From: Heliocidaris tuberculata
Taxonomy: Eukaryota > Echinodermata > Echinoidea > Camarodonta > Echinometridae
Length of the DNA: 64,000 nt
Reading direction: 5' to 3'
Assembly: GCA_025618425.1 (NCBI GenBank)
Contig: CM046839.1
Coordinates: 6,610,381-6,674,380 of the forward strand
Shown here: piece after piece, positions 1 through 11,893 of the stretch
How the letters are laid out: each line of letters starts with the position of its first letter
Numbering within the stretch: the stretch's first letter is position 1
Notes under the pieces: model-generated
Told to the model about the DNA's origin: nothing
Database searches by the model: none
The model's input: only the letters and a program-made list of their open reading frames with translations
Translations under genes and position numbers: made by a program

Positions 1-1267
1 CAGGCATGCAGGAGCGGGAGATCAGAGGCTTCCTTGCTACAAATCTGCTACCAAAGCAAAACTGTGGCACATACCAGTTTCAGATACCGGTTTGAGATGA
101 GCAGGACTATTCCACATGACCATGTTCACCATGAGTACACAAATACAATTAAGTGTTGGCTCAGCATTTGAAAGAGATCATGTCTATGAATAAACACTGA
201 CAATGAAACTACAAGCATTCAGTCTCTCCCTGGAATGGGTTATAAATAACATTGATGTAATCATACACATGTACAGTATTTCTCTCATTTTTAACATGGC
301 AAAATTGCACTAAGCAAACACCTGGTGTTGAGGCTTTTGGTACATATCAGGGATGGCTCTTATGGCAGCGTCTTTGTCGAGAATGGGGTGGTGTGCAGAC
401 AGAGCAAATAGGATTCGTTTACATTGGGATGGAGAAGGACAAATATGATCATCCCTTCATGGTTTCTATTATGGAAACCATTACTTTCCTGATTGCTCTG
501 GTAGATCAATCTGTATTGATTCGTCAAGGGGTGTGTTTGGTCAAGAGATATGTCTCTATGGCCAACAGGAGGACAGTTGGATATCTGTTTAATTTGAGCA
601 CTATATATAGTCAATTTGCATTGACATGGTAACCAAATTAATTCAATTCTGGATTACTCTTTGCATACATTGCAATATCCTAACTTCATTCTTTCCTTGT
701 GCCTTTGCCCAATTAATTGACAAATGTAATAGTATCTAGATCCCTATACATTCAATTGATTTTCTGCACAGAAACTAGGGAAAGCTTCAATTTCCATCAG
801 TATGTATATATGCAATAAATGGTAAGTGGTGAGCCAATAGCAATGGTCTAGTTGCCAACATATCTCAAACAAAAAGCATCAAAAGTCTTTTTTTTTTTCA
901 TTTATCTTTTTTTTTCTCCATATGACTCCCTTTTTTATTTTTTAAATATTTGTTTCTTTTAAATCATCACACAGATTGTGGGGTTGGATAAACCCTTTAA
1001 ATATTCATTAAATACTAGAAGTCAATCAAATTGAAATCTAACATACATGTGCAGCTAGATGGCCTTGGTTGATGTATGTAGAAAACACAACACATGTGTC
1101 TAAGTACATACATACATACTTTTAGAAATCAACAATAAATTGTATCATCAGATTTTATCACACTACCTGTGTACCTGTGGTCTACAATGTCTCCTTACAC
1201 AACAAATAAAACAAATCAGATATTGACAACCTAACTGAGTTTGACTTTCAGCGAATCAGAAACAAGG
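1..1267. other. non-coding, nothing recognised
   Basis: This is AT-rich sequence with T-runs near 887-960. The open frames in it are short, overlap on both strands and lack convincing splice sites. I see no gene, RNA or transposon boundary. If the minus-strand exons further on belong to a gene ending near 1.27 kb, this would be its 3' UTR or downstream flank. Confidence 0.5.
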
Positions 1268-1480
1268 TCAAAAGTAGGTTGCTAAAAGGTGACTCCTGAT
1301 TAACGTTCCAAGAGCTTGGCCCGTTGAATGTGATTTGAGTTTGGTACGACACACATTCTCCAAAGACCCCCTGATCAGCCTGAAAGCTACAAGTTAAATG
1401 CGAATGATAATACAACAGATCTTTGAAAACTAACCTGAAATCCTGTCGCCCACTGGAGTCCTCAGCTATAATCACAGGGT
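1268..1480 (-). other. weak candidate terminal exon pair, minus strand
   Basis: On the minus strand, an acceptor-like site precedes 1480 and a donor-like GTTAGT follows 1435. A second acceptor (pyrimidine-rich, ending TTTCAG) precedes 1379. Joining 1480-1435 to 1379-1268 gives an open frame that ends in TGA at 1268-1270. The problem is the intervening 55-nt intron, which is shorter than normal for animals. An unspliced frame across the same interval is also open, so the choice is not forced. The peptide is not recognised. It could be a chance pairing. Confidence 0.25.
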
Positions 1481-1887
1481 CTACGAATGTAGAGTCAAGC
1501 ATATGCTTCATGTTTTTTTCTTACAACTTAATCACTTCTTTACCCATCATGTACACAGTCCATTTACAAGCAAATGCTTTCCACCAGCGACAAATGTATG
1601 ACTTCTAGCTTACAGCATGCGATACTTTATTACTGTATTAACAGGATCTGTGCGACAGTACATCTTTCCATTATTGGTATAAAGCATTGTTTGCTTAAAG
1701 TCGAGAGTGTATTCACACTGAGTGCACGATCATACAATCATAGAAACCAATTCTTTCAATTACTCGATGACAGAGCAGTTTTTTTTCAATCAATTCCAGC
1801 TGATCAGACAATAACTCCACAATCCCCTTCTTTCTTTCAAAAGTTACAAGTTCAAGAAGATTCATATCTTCTTGATGTGCAACCTGT

Positions 1888-1929
<42 letters not shown>

Positions 1930-3458
1930 ACAGTATCTTCCTTATGGCTACATGTAGACGTGAATTAAGAAGCCGGGTCCAGGCCCAGTCACGACTTTCA
2001 ATTCACTTTCATGGTTGCATAACAAGTCGCTCTCTACACCCTGGGAAACTAGTCTGTATTCTAGGCATTTGATGTATATTCAGGTCAAATCCAGAAAGAT
2101 TTACCCTTTTTTTTGTTATATGAAGTACGCTTTTCAACTTTATAAAACAATGTATGTAGAAAGGCCCAGCTACGGGAGACCTTTTGCACTAAAAACCTTT
2201 CTTTTGTTACATACTGATCTAGTAAAACTATGAAAATGTGTCTGCAAAACAAGACTATCAATAAAGAGTTTGGCCAAGACAATAACCCAGTGGAGACGTC
2301 ACCCTTTAACCCAATCAATAACTTACAAAGCTTAGCTATTTTGAATAACAATGTTCACATAACTATATAAAGTTGAACATGCTGTGTGGAGGACTTTTTT
2401 TCTTCTACTATGCAGCATATCTTCCATTCATCTGTAGTTCAAATTAAGGGTTAGCCCCACCAAAGAACAGAAATGGAAATAGTCCGGGGCTAAGCAATCA
2501 AGGTGTGTAGGCCTTGTTGGGGCAGAAAAATATATATGAATATTCATTTTGGTACTGGCGCGTGCACCCTTTTCACAGAAGAAAATTTATGGGACGTCCA
2601 TCAACACTGGTTCCTGTTCATAATTCAAGGCAACATTTGTACTGATAATTCCATTGTAAAATAAGAGTGGTGTAATAATAAAAAAAAATTAAACATATTA
2701 ATAATTTGATGTCAATTTAACCAATTACATTGGGAAAACAATAATCCAATAAAGTGGAATCCAAGATAAAATCAGAAATATCCTTTTGATCTTCAGTTCT
2801 ACAGCTTGAAAATTTATTGAAGCACATGTATTGCACGCATAATATGCAGCGATCGTGAGCTTGCTAGGTATATACATGTAGGTACTGTATTGTCAATTCA
2901 CTGATATCAACCGGATCGGAGAACGCTTTTTTTTATATAAATAAATATTCCGAGGTCAAGCGGTTCGACTGAGAACAGCATGAACTTTTTTAGCCCAGAC
3001 TAGACAGATAGTACAGGACTTAAATTGCAAATGAGAACAGCAACAACAAAAAAAATATTCCGGGGTTAAGGATAGTATACGGGTTAATTAAAAAAAAAAG
3101 TATAAAAAGCCTAGGAGGGTTATATGCATTTTGATGACTGATGCCACTAGTTAAACTGCAAAAGGCATTGATGAGTTCTGATGAAGGTTTTAAGAGTAAT
3201 AGAAATCTCGCAATTCAGTGCATTTGAATGACAGATATTTCTGACAACACTTTAAGGAAAAATATCAAAATAAAAGATATGTAAGAGGGTGAATTTACAT
3301 AAGTCTATTTCACCTCTCTCAGTCAATATTTAGTTTTAATTTCCAAAAGTCTAACATGGTTCCTTTATCATTTGGACTAAAAAAAGCTTGTCTTTTATAA
3401 TAAAATGCAAAATTAATTAATCAATTAATGTGGAAGATAAATGTTCATCTCTACTTAC
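1481..3458. other. non-coding, AT-rich
   Basis: There is no supported gene here. The interval holds a perfect (TA)n microsatellite at about 1890-1921 and several A/T homopolymers. The short open frames over the microsatellite are products of the repeat. Confidence 0.5.
1890..1921. repeat. (TA)n microsatellite
   Basis: An uninterrupted alternating TA tract of about 32 bp. It forces the spurious YIYIYIY peptide seen in the overlapping frames. Confidence 0.95.
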
Positions 3459-3491
3459 AACAGCAAAGATATATCCACCACTGACATCATA
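3459..3491 (-). CDS. candidate 33-nt micro-exon, unknown protein
   Basis: Read on the minus strand, a strong donor (GTAAGTAG) directly follows 3459 and an acceptor AG precedes 3491. The 11 codons between read YDVSGGYIFAV in phase 0-0. A stop codon lies just upstream of the acceptor in that frame, as expected for intron sequence. The acceptor pyrimidine tract is weak. Strand agrees with the other candidate exons in the window. RNA evidence would be required to accept it. Confidence 0.3.
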
Positions 3492-5029
3492 CTGTCAATG
3501 TGATATATCAATCATTGAGTCTACAACTATCTAATCAAATCAGATCATCCACCAATAGCTAATTAAACTTTATCAAAAGGTGCATGAACTAAATATTTTC
3601 ACAATGCTATTTTTAAACCAAACAAACAAACAGAAAACAAGATACTACATTAATTACTTCTATCACTTTGTGAACAATAGAAATGGTTCCAAATCACACT
3701 AAACTGTGTTTGTAATGTAATCATAAACCTGAACGACTGAGAACATGGATATTTGACCCTGGAACCCCCCCAAAAAAAATCTGTCAGCTAAAAGCATGCA
3801 AGCAATGCAGCTAATTCTTCCACTCATACGTGTTTGTTAAGTTTACAAAGTCCAAATTAGTTAATCTGTAACTAGAAATACCTTAGAATGGTGTTAACCT
3901 ACTGGATTTTAATGATAGCCAACAAACCTGTCATTTTTAAATATGTGAGGGATGGGTGCTGTCTGTGATGTAAAAATGTTTTTGCTTTTTAGGAACAATT
4001 TTAATACATATATTTCGAAGCATCCTTTCCTTAATGTATAATGCACATCACATTTCATATTTTGTACCTTTTTTAAAAATGTATTTGTTACATTACTTAT
4101 TCGTATTTTATTAAATCACTGCTTTAAACCATGCTATTTTCTTCATTATCAGTGACAATCAGATCTTGCACACTACATGCAGTGAATATGTTATGCAATA
4201 TAACTGTAACTAGCAGATTACTCCAGTAGATAATTGAGTCTTTATTCGCCATTGTGTATTTAAGCAGGTTGACAGATATGGATACATGTATGTGTATTGC
4301 TGTGCTGGAAAGCTGTCGTTACCATTACAAATCTAAAATCATGCACATTAAAATTGATGCAAAATGCAAAAGAGCTACAACTCAGCTTCACTATAACCAC
4401 AAAATTGATTCACAGTTCACTCCTGTATGAAATATTGCAAAGACTTTCAAAAAATCAACCTAAGGCAGTTTTAATAGCCTTGTCCATCACCTTTTGAGAT
4501 GTGCGAAAATTACTATGAGGTATCATCATCCGAACTTGATTTTTAAAAGCAATACAATAAGGCTTTGAACTTGCCCTTTAGTTGATTTCTTCAGTCTTTG
4601 CAATCAAGTTGGGCTATAACTCAAAGCTAATACACAATGATGGTTTACATATCATGGATTCCACAAAAATATGTTCCTCTTGTCACTTCCAGACTGTCAA
4701 AGGCCTTATTTCCATGACATAGAGACCACAGCCCTCAAACTGTCTTGTAAGCAAAATGAAGCTGACAAAAACACAATTTTTTTTTCTACATAGATCGCTG
4801 CTGGACATCTCAAATATATTCTATGTTTGGAATTCCCAATAATTCTATATTTTCCAAAATGAATGAACCCTATCTATAAATTCAAGCTCAGAGGCAATTC
4901 AGTATATCAGCAGAAGATGCAAGAAATTTATTTGGCTCCAACAATAAAAATGTCCTATTTTGATTGATGCAATGCAATCATTTCAAAGATAACTTTTATG
5001 GTTTTGTTTTGGATACATAATCACATATA
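3492..5029. other. non-coding, nothing recognised
   Basis: AT-rich sequence with no supported coding frame, RNA gene or transposon boundary. The 66-codon plus-strand frame at 4297-4497 has no splice context and a composition like its surroundings. Confidence 0.5.
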
Positions 5030-5031
5030 TA

Positions 5032-5207
5032 CAGTGGGACCCCGTTATAACAAACTCCTTGGGACCTAGGAAATTACCTCTTTATATCGAAACCTTGTTA
5101 TATCAAGGCTAAATAACAATAGAATACAAAGAAGGGGGACCGGTAAAAATTACCCTGTTATAATGAGAGTTTGTTATAACAGTGTTCTTCATAACGAGGT
5201 TCAACTG
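5032..5207. mobile_element. mariner-like MITE
   Basis: About 176 bp flanked by TA on both sides. The ends are inverted: CAGTGGGACCCCGTTATAAC on the left matches the reverse complement of the right end (CAGTTGAACCTCGTTATGAA) with a few changes. TA flanks and CAGT termini are typical of Tc1/mariner-derived non-autonomous elements. There is no coding capacity. Confidence 0.75.
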
Positions 5208-5209
5208 TA

Positions 5210-6077
5210 TTTTTCTTTAATCACAAATTTAAAGAGATCACTATTTTACCCCTCCCACATTTACCAGATGTTTTTTCTTATATTCTTAAAACTGCAAGGA
5301 GAAAATTATTGCGTCCATGACATCCCTTCAGCATCCTAAACCTTATACAGTCCAATGGAGTTAACATGTCTAACAAATAAATTGTTAGGCAAGCAGGCAA
5401 TCATAGTGCTTTTTTTTTTCTCATTCATTGGGTACTGATTGGGTACCATACAGGGATGACCCGGTTCCTGTGGGCAAGCTAGAGGTTAATCTGATCCCCC
5501 AAAATATATGAACCTGTCATAACCTTCAAAAAGAAAGAAAAACTTTTTATACAACAGCAAAATTTGAGCAATTCATAAAGCCTATACTGCACTAAAAGGG
5601 TCAAAACATGAATGAAATACAGGAGTGTTGCATATCTGCTTCAAGCTTATGATACATCATATTCTACTTCACAATCAGATATATAATCTTTTTAGATTGC
5701 TTGTTGAGAGTAAGTCGCGTAGTCAAGGTAAACCAATAGCAAGTACACACTGTTACAGCCAGAAAGGCATTCAGTAATAGAGGGCATATGTATACATATT
5801 TGTATTTTGTCCATGCTGAAAATAGCTTTGTTAAAATTTTCAATGGAAAATTTTAGAGGGGTAAATCAGTAAGTCAGAAATGCATTCAACTGTGACAAGA
5901 TACAGATGATATATAAGTGCTGCAAACAAAATGGTTTTTTTTTTGTTTTTTTTACCTTTATCGCAATTTTAGAATTTTCCATGGAAAATATTAAAACTTT
6001 AGAGGAAGCTATTTTATGCTCAGTGGTGAGAGCTACTTTTTGATGTAAGTTTGCTAAATACCACCTTTTGCAGTACT
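5210..6077. other. non-coding, nothing recognised
   Basis: AT-rich sequence between two MITEs, with T-runs at 5409-5420 and 5935-5952. No supported feature. Confidence 0.5.
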
Positions 6078-6746
6078 AATTGTGACCCTCCACCACAAAA
6101 CGACCAAAAAGTCGCAATGGGAGTTTTAGTGGAAACAGCTGAAAAAAGTGGTTTGGGGTGGAAATTTTGATTTTAAGTTTTTTGTATTTTTTAAAATTTA
6201 ATTTATTAATCTACCATCTGACAAGATTTCAAGGTAAAATACCATGTTGAAATATGTTATTACTCTCATTCAAAATGACCATGTTTTCCTGGACATTCAA
6301 ACATTGTGTGTCAACTTGCTGGGATTGTACTTCACATCGCTTTTCTGGTATAGCTGAAAAAACTATGTACTGTCTGATATTAAAAATCTATAAAAAGAAA
6401 TATATCCATTCTAAAAGGTATGGAAAATTTCAACCCAATCCAATTAGTACTTCACAGTGTATGCTAGGGAGTTTTGACTCAACATTTTGTGCGACAAACG
6501 ATAGGACACAGATTAAGCGCTCTTAAAATAATGGTCACTCTTACAGCCCGTTTTCTCTATTGTTTTGGTCATTAGCCTGTCTGGCATGTTGACATTCTCA
6601 TTGTAAGTTACAAGGGTTTGCTTAGTCCATACAAGACAAGATATATATCATTTTAAAGCTTAGAATCTAAGATTTCGAACTCTGTTGAAATTTTAAAACC
6701 CCAAATTTCTGACTTATTGGTCGTTTTGTGATGGAGGGTCACAATT
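6078..6746. mobile_element. terminal-inverted-repeat element, ~670 bp
   Basis: The left end AATTGTGACCCTCCACCACA and the right end (reverse complement AATTGTGACCCTCCATCACA) form an inverted repeat that continues through the AAACGACCAA block for about 34 bp. The interior is AT-rich and holds one 90-codon plus frame of no recognisable kind. It is probably a non-autonomous DNA transposon. I could not define a clean target duplication, so the superfamily is left open. Confidence 0.7.
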
Positions 6747-7331
6747 TTCAACAAAAAAAAAAATTGGTAATATTTAACATGTTATTGTGATGTATAAGTA
6801 TGTATGTAGGTATTAACAAGATGATTGTAAAGCGCATAGAGAACTGTCCGAGTTTTTATGCACTTAATAAGTATTCTCTATTATTATTAATATATTCGGG
6901 GGGGGGGGAACTTTGATAAATTGTTCTTTCTTGGACTTTCAAATTTTTTTTTTCCAGAGCACATTGGAGCTTTCTACAGAGCTAATTTGCTTTACACTTC
7001 TGTGTACTTTGTTTTACTGTGGATAATGTAGGAATAATAATCCCGTTTTTTCTGATATTATAAAATCTACAGAAAAATAGCATGATACTTAAAATATCGA
7101 CTGAAAAGTAATTTAATCACTAAACCCCCCCCCCCCGAAAAAAAGAATAAATAAATAAATAATCAGCAACTAATTAGGATAGGAAGAAAGAAATGTGCCA
7201 TTTACAGAGCTTGAAATACTTTGATGCTGTTGTGTGAGGTGTTGCTGTTGCACATGAATCTTTCAATTTATGTGCAAATGTTCCCAAACTCCCAAACCTG
7301 GTTGACAGATTGAAAATGAGTTTCTCATTAG
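6747..7331. other. non-coding with homopolymers
   Basis: The interval holds a G-run at 6899-6908 and a C-run near 7126-7136 and is otherwise AT-rich. A stretch around 6820-6890 resembles the low-complexity tails common in invertebrate repeats. No gene is supported. Confidence 0.45.
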
Positions 7332-7450
7332 AGGTGTCATGGTCAAGTGGTTTAAGCACTTGACCCGAGATGCGAAGGTGCCTGGTGTTGGGTTCAAGCC
7401 CTGCCATCACTAATGTCATTTACCATTCTCGACAAGGTGTATATGCACCT
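7332..7450 (+). mobile_element. tRNA-derived SINE, head region
   Basis: This region has a tRNA-like layout: a box-A-like TGGTCAAGTGG at about 7340-7350 and a box-B-like GGTTCAAGCC at 7391-7400, with acceptor-like ends GGTGTCATGG and CCATCAC. The same head plus downstream sequence (CACTAATGTC) recurs at 31475. This argues for a SINE family over a working tRNA gene. It is truncated or diverged on its 3' side. Confidence 0.6.
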
Positions 7451-7613
7451 AGTAGAATTTATTCCTTTATTACACTGAATAAACGTTAACAGAGCTCAAG
7501 CAATGGTAAAAATGTCAATTATTTCAAAAGCCATTTGGAAGTGCACAGAGATGTTAAATCATGATGATACATGTTATACAAGAACGAATATTATCATTAT
7601 CATTGTTACTTAC

Positions 7614-7780
7614 AATTTTCTGATTTTTTTGTTGTTATTTTTGCCCGAGGAACGTCTCCTTCTTGGAACATCTAAATTAGTTTCTTCAAATGATGCTTCT
7701 ATTTCATCCTCACCCACTGTCATCACTACCCTCTCTTCATCTCCTAATTCCTCCATCATAATTATCATGGAGTCTTTCTC
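7614..7780 (-). CDS. candidate internal exon, acidic then basic peptide
   Basis: The minus strand shows an acceptor (ACCAAACCAG) before 7780 and a near-perfect donor (GTAAGTAAC) after 7614. The 167 nt between are open for 55 codons plus 2 nt (phase 0 to 2). The peptide is acidic (MMEELGDEERV, GEDEIEASFEE) and then strongly basic (VPRRRRSSGKNNNKK), like a linker with a nuclear-localisation-type cluster. The protein is not recognised. Plus-strand serine-rich frames over the same bases are its shadow. Confidence 0.5.
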
Positions 7781-8406
7781 CTGGTTTGGTCACAAGATAC
7801 AATGCAATGCAAATCAGCACAGATAACGGCTGTCCAACGTTTTTGGGAGGTCATACAGTATCCTGGATGCAAGATATTCCATCTTCATATTATCAGCTCT
7901 CATGGAGTTACAGAGACTGATTAGAGTTGTATCATATCAGATTCATTAAATATGATGTGGGATTGTCCTGAAAGGTCCAAGCATTTAATAATCAAAGCTG
8001 AAAACAGACACAAATTATATTCTTTAACACGTTGCGTATATTTCTCTTCAACGAAGTTTTCTTGGTAATTTTGGAAGGAAATGTGACATTAATCTAGCAC
8101 ACAAACTATAGTTTGATATGGATTTGAGAAAAATGTGAGCATTGAGGAGCTTTATTCAAGGCAAGCATTGCCTTCTTAGATGAAACCAGCATATCTACAT
8201 TAAGTATCTGAAATGTTGCATAATACTCTCAGGCACAAACTCCTCGTACTACTCAAATATTTTCTTCTTGAAGGCGAGAAAAGGATATGAGCCACTTTGA
8301 ATAAGAATCAGTGGAGACTCATTAGCAAACTAGCATCAATCTTCAAAACATAGGACAGTAGAACCAGCTGCAGTAGACAGACATCTGATGAAATCAAATC
8401 AAATAC
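7781..8406. other. non-coding, nothing recognised
   Basis: Probable intron between the two neighbouring minus-strand exon candidates. No repeat or regulatory signal is identified. Confidence 0.4.
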
Positions 8407-8489
8407 GCTGCAACTCCCAGGTCCAACGAGCTTCACCTTCTGGAATATGTCTTCTGATTTCTCTTGTCATGTCCACCATTTCTCTAAGA
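8407..8489 (-). CDS. candidate exon, unknown protein
   Basis: On the minus strand a pyrimidine-rich acceptor (CTCTGTTAAAG) precedes 8489. The following frame reads LREMVDMTREIRRHIPEG and then EARWTWELQRI before a TGA. In the same frame a stop lies just upstream of the acceptor, and the frame accepts a phase-2 upstream exon. Either a weak donor (GTATTT) ends the exon at 8407, or the exon is terminal and stops a few codons on. The tryptophan-containing, helix-like composition looks coding. The family is not recognised. Confidence 0.38.
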
Positions 8490-9008
8490 CTTTAACAGAG
8501 AATGACCAAGGAGTCATCTCCTTGGAATGACAGTGCAGTTCCAGGCTGTGATGTTTTCGTGACAAGTGCCGCAGATGATGGCAAGACAGTCACACAAGAA
8601 TTACTTAATGGATGACTTATTGAGGACAGAAGTAAAAACTGATAAACGGTTGATACCTGATAAGCACTCCTGTTCTTATGTGTGTTGCACCCAAGTTCTG
8701 GCCAAAGGTCAATATTAGATGAGATGGACATTAATTAATTAAAGCAATGACTTAACTCTAAATCAACTATTAACTATGAATATCACATGCATTAAATATG
8801 AAACAAAAGAAGGGATACCATTGAAATTACTTTCATATTAGGTTTCACAGTAAAATTCCACCTTGTTTTCCTTTGTTTAAATAATATAAGTAGTGTGCAT
8901 TTAAATGCTTCAAAAGTGAATATGAACAATGGTTTGAAGAGTATCATTACTGACTACGCATCCTGTTTCAGCATCATTTCTAGGTCTATTTTTAAACATG
9001 ATGTATCA
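8490..9008. other. non-coding; overlapping minus frame not supported
   Basis: A 79-codon minus frame (8492-8731) covers part of this interval. It contains a possible 41-nt exon around 8659-8699 bounded by CAG and GTATCA, but the frames conflict and I do not call it. The rest is featureless. Confidence 0.35.
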
Positions 9009-9093
9009 TATCATCTGCTAAGAGCCAGAAGGGTGTTAACTCTGAGTAAAAGGTATATGGATTAATGCTCTTCTGGCTCTCAGCAGACATATG
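9009..9093. repeat. ~75-bp hairpin element, copy 1
   Basis: The left arm CTGCTAAGAGCCAGAAGGGT pairs with the right arm, whose reverse complement begins CTGCTGAGAGCCAGAAGAGC. The loop is about 20 bp. It is the first of six dispersed copies of one short foldback family in this window. It abuts the larger foldback that starts at 9096. Confidence 0.8.
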
Positions 9094-9095
9094 CG

Positions 9096-9478
9096 CCATA
9101 ATTCACAAAGGTGGTAATAGATTTAGACCATACTTTATGCAGATTTTGTGGTGTAAGTGCGCTTGATTTCGCACATACACTTAAAAAGATCCAATAATGA
9201 ACGCGCGTGATTGGCAAAGGGTGCAAATTTCACGCTAGTTGCCATGGTTTAGACCATGGTTTATGTAAATTAATTGAAATAAACTGTGCATAAATTTACA
9301 TAATTTACATAAACCATGGTCTAAACCATGGCAACTAGCGTGAAATTTGCACCCTTTGCCAATCACACGCATTCATTATTGGATCTTTCTAAGTGTACGC
9401 GTGAAATCAAGCACACTTATAGCACAAAATCTGCATAAACCATGGTCTAAATCTATTACCACCTTTGTGAATTCTGGC
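9096..9478. mobile_element. long-inverted-repeat MITE, ~383 bp
   Basis: There are two arms of about 170 bp. The left arm opens with AATTCACAAAGGTGGTAATA, and the right arm's reverse complement carries the same word after GCCAG. Similarity runs through blocks containing CCATGGTTTAGACCATGG and GTGCAAATTTCACGC up to a short AT-rich centre near 9280. The whole could fold into one hairpin. A related element lies at 34431. Confidence 0.85.
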
Positions 9479-10484
9479 CATGGTGTATAGGAATCAAGTT
9501 CAAACTATTCATCTGATTATGGGACATGCATTAAGCAGTCATGTACTGTCTTATACATGTATATCTTTATTCAGTCATTGGAAGTCTACATCATTAGCTT
9601 AATAACATGAACAACTCTTTTCCCGCTTTCATCAACTTGCGGAAAAAGTGACTGCCTTGTTTGTTTGATTTTTGTCCCAGATATACTCAGCATAATTTGG
9701 CAGTCTTTGGGATTCACTTCTTGGCTACTTAAGGGTATATCAACCAAGCTAAGCCCATCAATGAATTATTGGATACAGGAAAATTTGTCTACCATGAGAG
9801 TAAAAAAATTTTTAACTTTCAAGACAATATCTCTCAATCTGGTTGAGGAATTACATTAGTATGAATTAAACTTGTTGACGAATAGATCCTTATACTGTTC
9901 CACATGTTTCAAAAGACAGATGTGCCAGATATTTTAATGTTCCATGCTTAATTTCTGATGAATTTCAATACATGTAGATATCTGAAAGGAACATCAAATT
10001 GAGGCATCCAGTCATCCACTGTCAACAAGGAATGTAACGGACAACAATCTCAAAATCAAATAGACATAGAAATCCCTGCACCCACCCACAGCTTGTTTTA
10101 CACATAGCCAGTGCACAAGGGAATATGGTGGGCCAGGGACATAAATTATTTTTAATTCTCATCTATCTGATATTCTCCACAAGCAGGAAAAACTTGACAG
10201 CAGAGTAGAAATATCTTGCCATTTATCAACTAAAATCAAAGAAAACCAGACGGAAAGTTTGGAGGGTTTACCAACACTATACATGGACTCTTTCAAAGCT
10301 CCTCTTTATAATTCCATAAAAATCAGAATTGCTGAACCGAGCATAAATCAATCTTAAACTCCTTGAAACAGCATTGTTTCAAGCAGATGGATTATTTTTT
10401 AGAATAATTTAGTCTGTCTCTATTCCTTTTCAAAGAGTGTGTGTCATTAATGCATAAGGAGTAAAAGTACTCAATTTAAAATGT
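9479..10484. other. non-coding, nothing recognised
   Basis: AT-rich sequence with no supported exon, RNA or transposon end. The 64-codon plus frame at 9665-9859 has no splice context. Confidence 0.5.
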
Positions 10485-11030
10485 ACCTACATATTTTGCT
10501 ATATATAGTCCAGAGACAAATTAATAGATCATCCAAAATCCATTTTCATTGGTTATATTGATGCTAAAACACTTTGAATGGCTATTTTGTCACAGCCATA
10601 AAAATCTAGACCAACACCTTCAACAATTACCTAAAAAACTTTGATAGAGACAAAGAGATTATCCGGATTTTATTTCATCGGTGTATTGATGTTCCAAACA
10701 CTTTTAAAAGCTATTTCATCACAGCCATAAAAATGTAGACCAGTACCTTCAGAAATCACCAACAAACTTCGTTGATAAGAAACAAATAATACCTCCAAAT
10801 TTTTATTCATATTGGTAATATTAATGTCTCAAACACACTGGCTATTTCATCATAGCCATAAAAATATAGACCAGCACCTTCAACAATTACCTACACATTT
10901 TGTTTCTGCGACAGCAAAGAGATGATCCAAATTTTATTTCCATTCGTTATAATCATTCATGCTCCCAACACTTTGAATAGCGATTTCATCATAGCCATAG
11001 AAATGTAAAACAGCACCTTCATTTAGCACG
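10485..11030. repeat. degenerate tandem repeat, ~130-bp unit, 4 copies
   Basis: The block CAGCCATAAAAATCTAGACC followed by an ACCTTCAACAATTACC-like segment recurs near 10591, 10720, 10850 and 10990. Copies have diverged by many substitutions and small indels, so the array is old. It has no coding potential. Confidence 0.75.
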
Positions 11031-11680
11031 CAGATCAACAGGATGAAAAATGATGTATTACCCATCACCACAAAAGCTTGAGATCATAACCATACCATGC
11101 TCTAATTACAGCCAATAACTCCTCATGTATAACAGGAAACGTCATAAATATGAACACTTATTTAGGTCCCATCCCTCATCTATCAAAAAAAATCAAGCAC
11201 AATAGATGTTTACTTCCCGGGGGGTTTATTTTGATCAATGATGAAATTTACTTTTATGCATAATTGGCTACAGGAAATGAAGGAATGAATGGGGAGCTGT
11301 TTATGCCTATCCATATGAGCATTTTAAATTTTAAGAGTTATATAGCCTTCAACTCAGCTCAGCATGTCCTACATATCTGTTTATTATCTTTTATATTCCA
11401 CAAAGGATGCTAGAGAATGAGGATGGCTAAACAACATGAGCAAGAATGAGTAAATATTCAAATATGAAAGACAAGTGCCATTAAAACCAACGACCAATGG
11501 CCCTATGTGCCATATTCTTTCACTATTATGAATTCCAGTCAAATTAATGAAGTTATTTGTGAATAGTTGTTATCAACTTGAACCCTATAACCTCCAAAAG
11601 GGGTACCGTTTTGGCAAGGATCGAGGAAAACAGATAAAATTATCTGTAGTTGTCTAATACCACTATGAGATGGATGTATG
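11031..11680. other. non-coding, nothing recognised
   Basis: AT-rich sequence between a tandem repeat and an inverted-repeat element. No feature supported. Confidence 0.5.
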
Positions 11681-11893
11681 ACATTTGCTCCTGCGACAAT
11701 TGCTCTGGTCTAACCTTGCCATGCTAATCCTAAACCTAAACCTAAACTTAACCCTAAACCTAACCCTAACCCTAATCCTAACCGTAATCCTAATCTTCAC
11801 ATTGTCCTGGACAAAAAAAAAATCATGTCCCTGACCTTAACCTTTGACCTTTCGAGATATGGACTGTGGAGCAAATGTCGCAGGAGCAAATGT
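11681..11893. mobile_element. inverted-repeat element carrying telomere-like repeats
   Basis: ACATTTGCTCCTGCGACA and seven more bases at 11681-11705 are repeated in reverse complement at 11869-11893 (25 bp, one mismatch). Between them lie about a dozen degenerate CCTAAA/CCTAAC units at about 11725-11795. This looks like a small mobile or amplified module containing a minisatellite that resembles the CCCTAA telomere strand. It is not a chromosome end. Confidence 0.75.
11725..11795. repeat. interstitial telomere-like (CCTAAM)n
   Basis: Degenerate hexamers CCTAAA, CCTAAC and CCTAAT in a row, in the strand sense that corresponds to TTAGGG-type telomeres. The degeneracy and the surrounding inverted repeats indicate an internal origin. 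Confidence 0.85.

Noticed and set aside
1268..1480. Confident two-exon 3' end of the minus-strand gene
   Set aside because: The implied 55-nt intron is implausibly short and the unspliced frame is also open. It is kept only as a weak candidate.
7332..7410. Functional tRNA gene (likewise 31475 and 37547)
   Set aside because: Box A/B-like words are present, but the stems are imperfect, two copies share extra non-tRNA sequence downstream, and the third is fused to a long SINE body.
11725..11795. A chromosome end or recent telomere fusion
   Set aside because: The hexamers are degenerate, only about 70 bp long, and enclosed by a short inverted repeat within ordinary AT-rich sequence.
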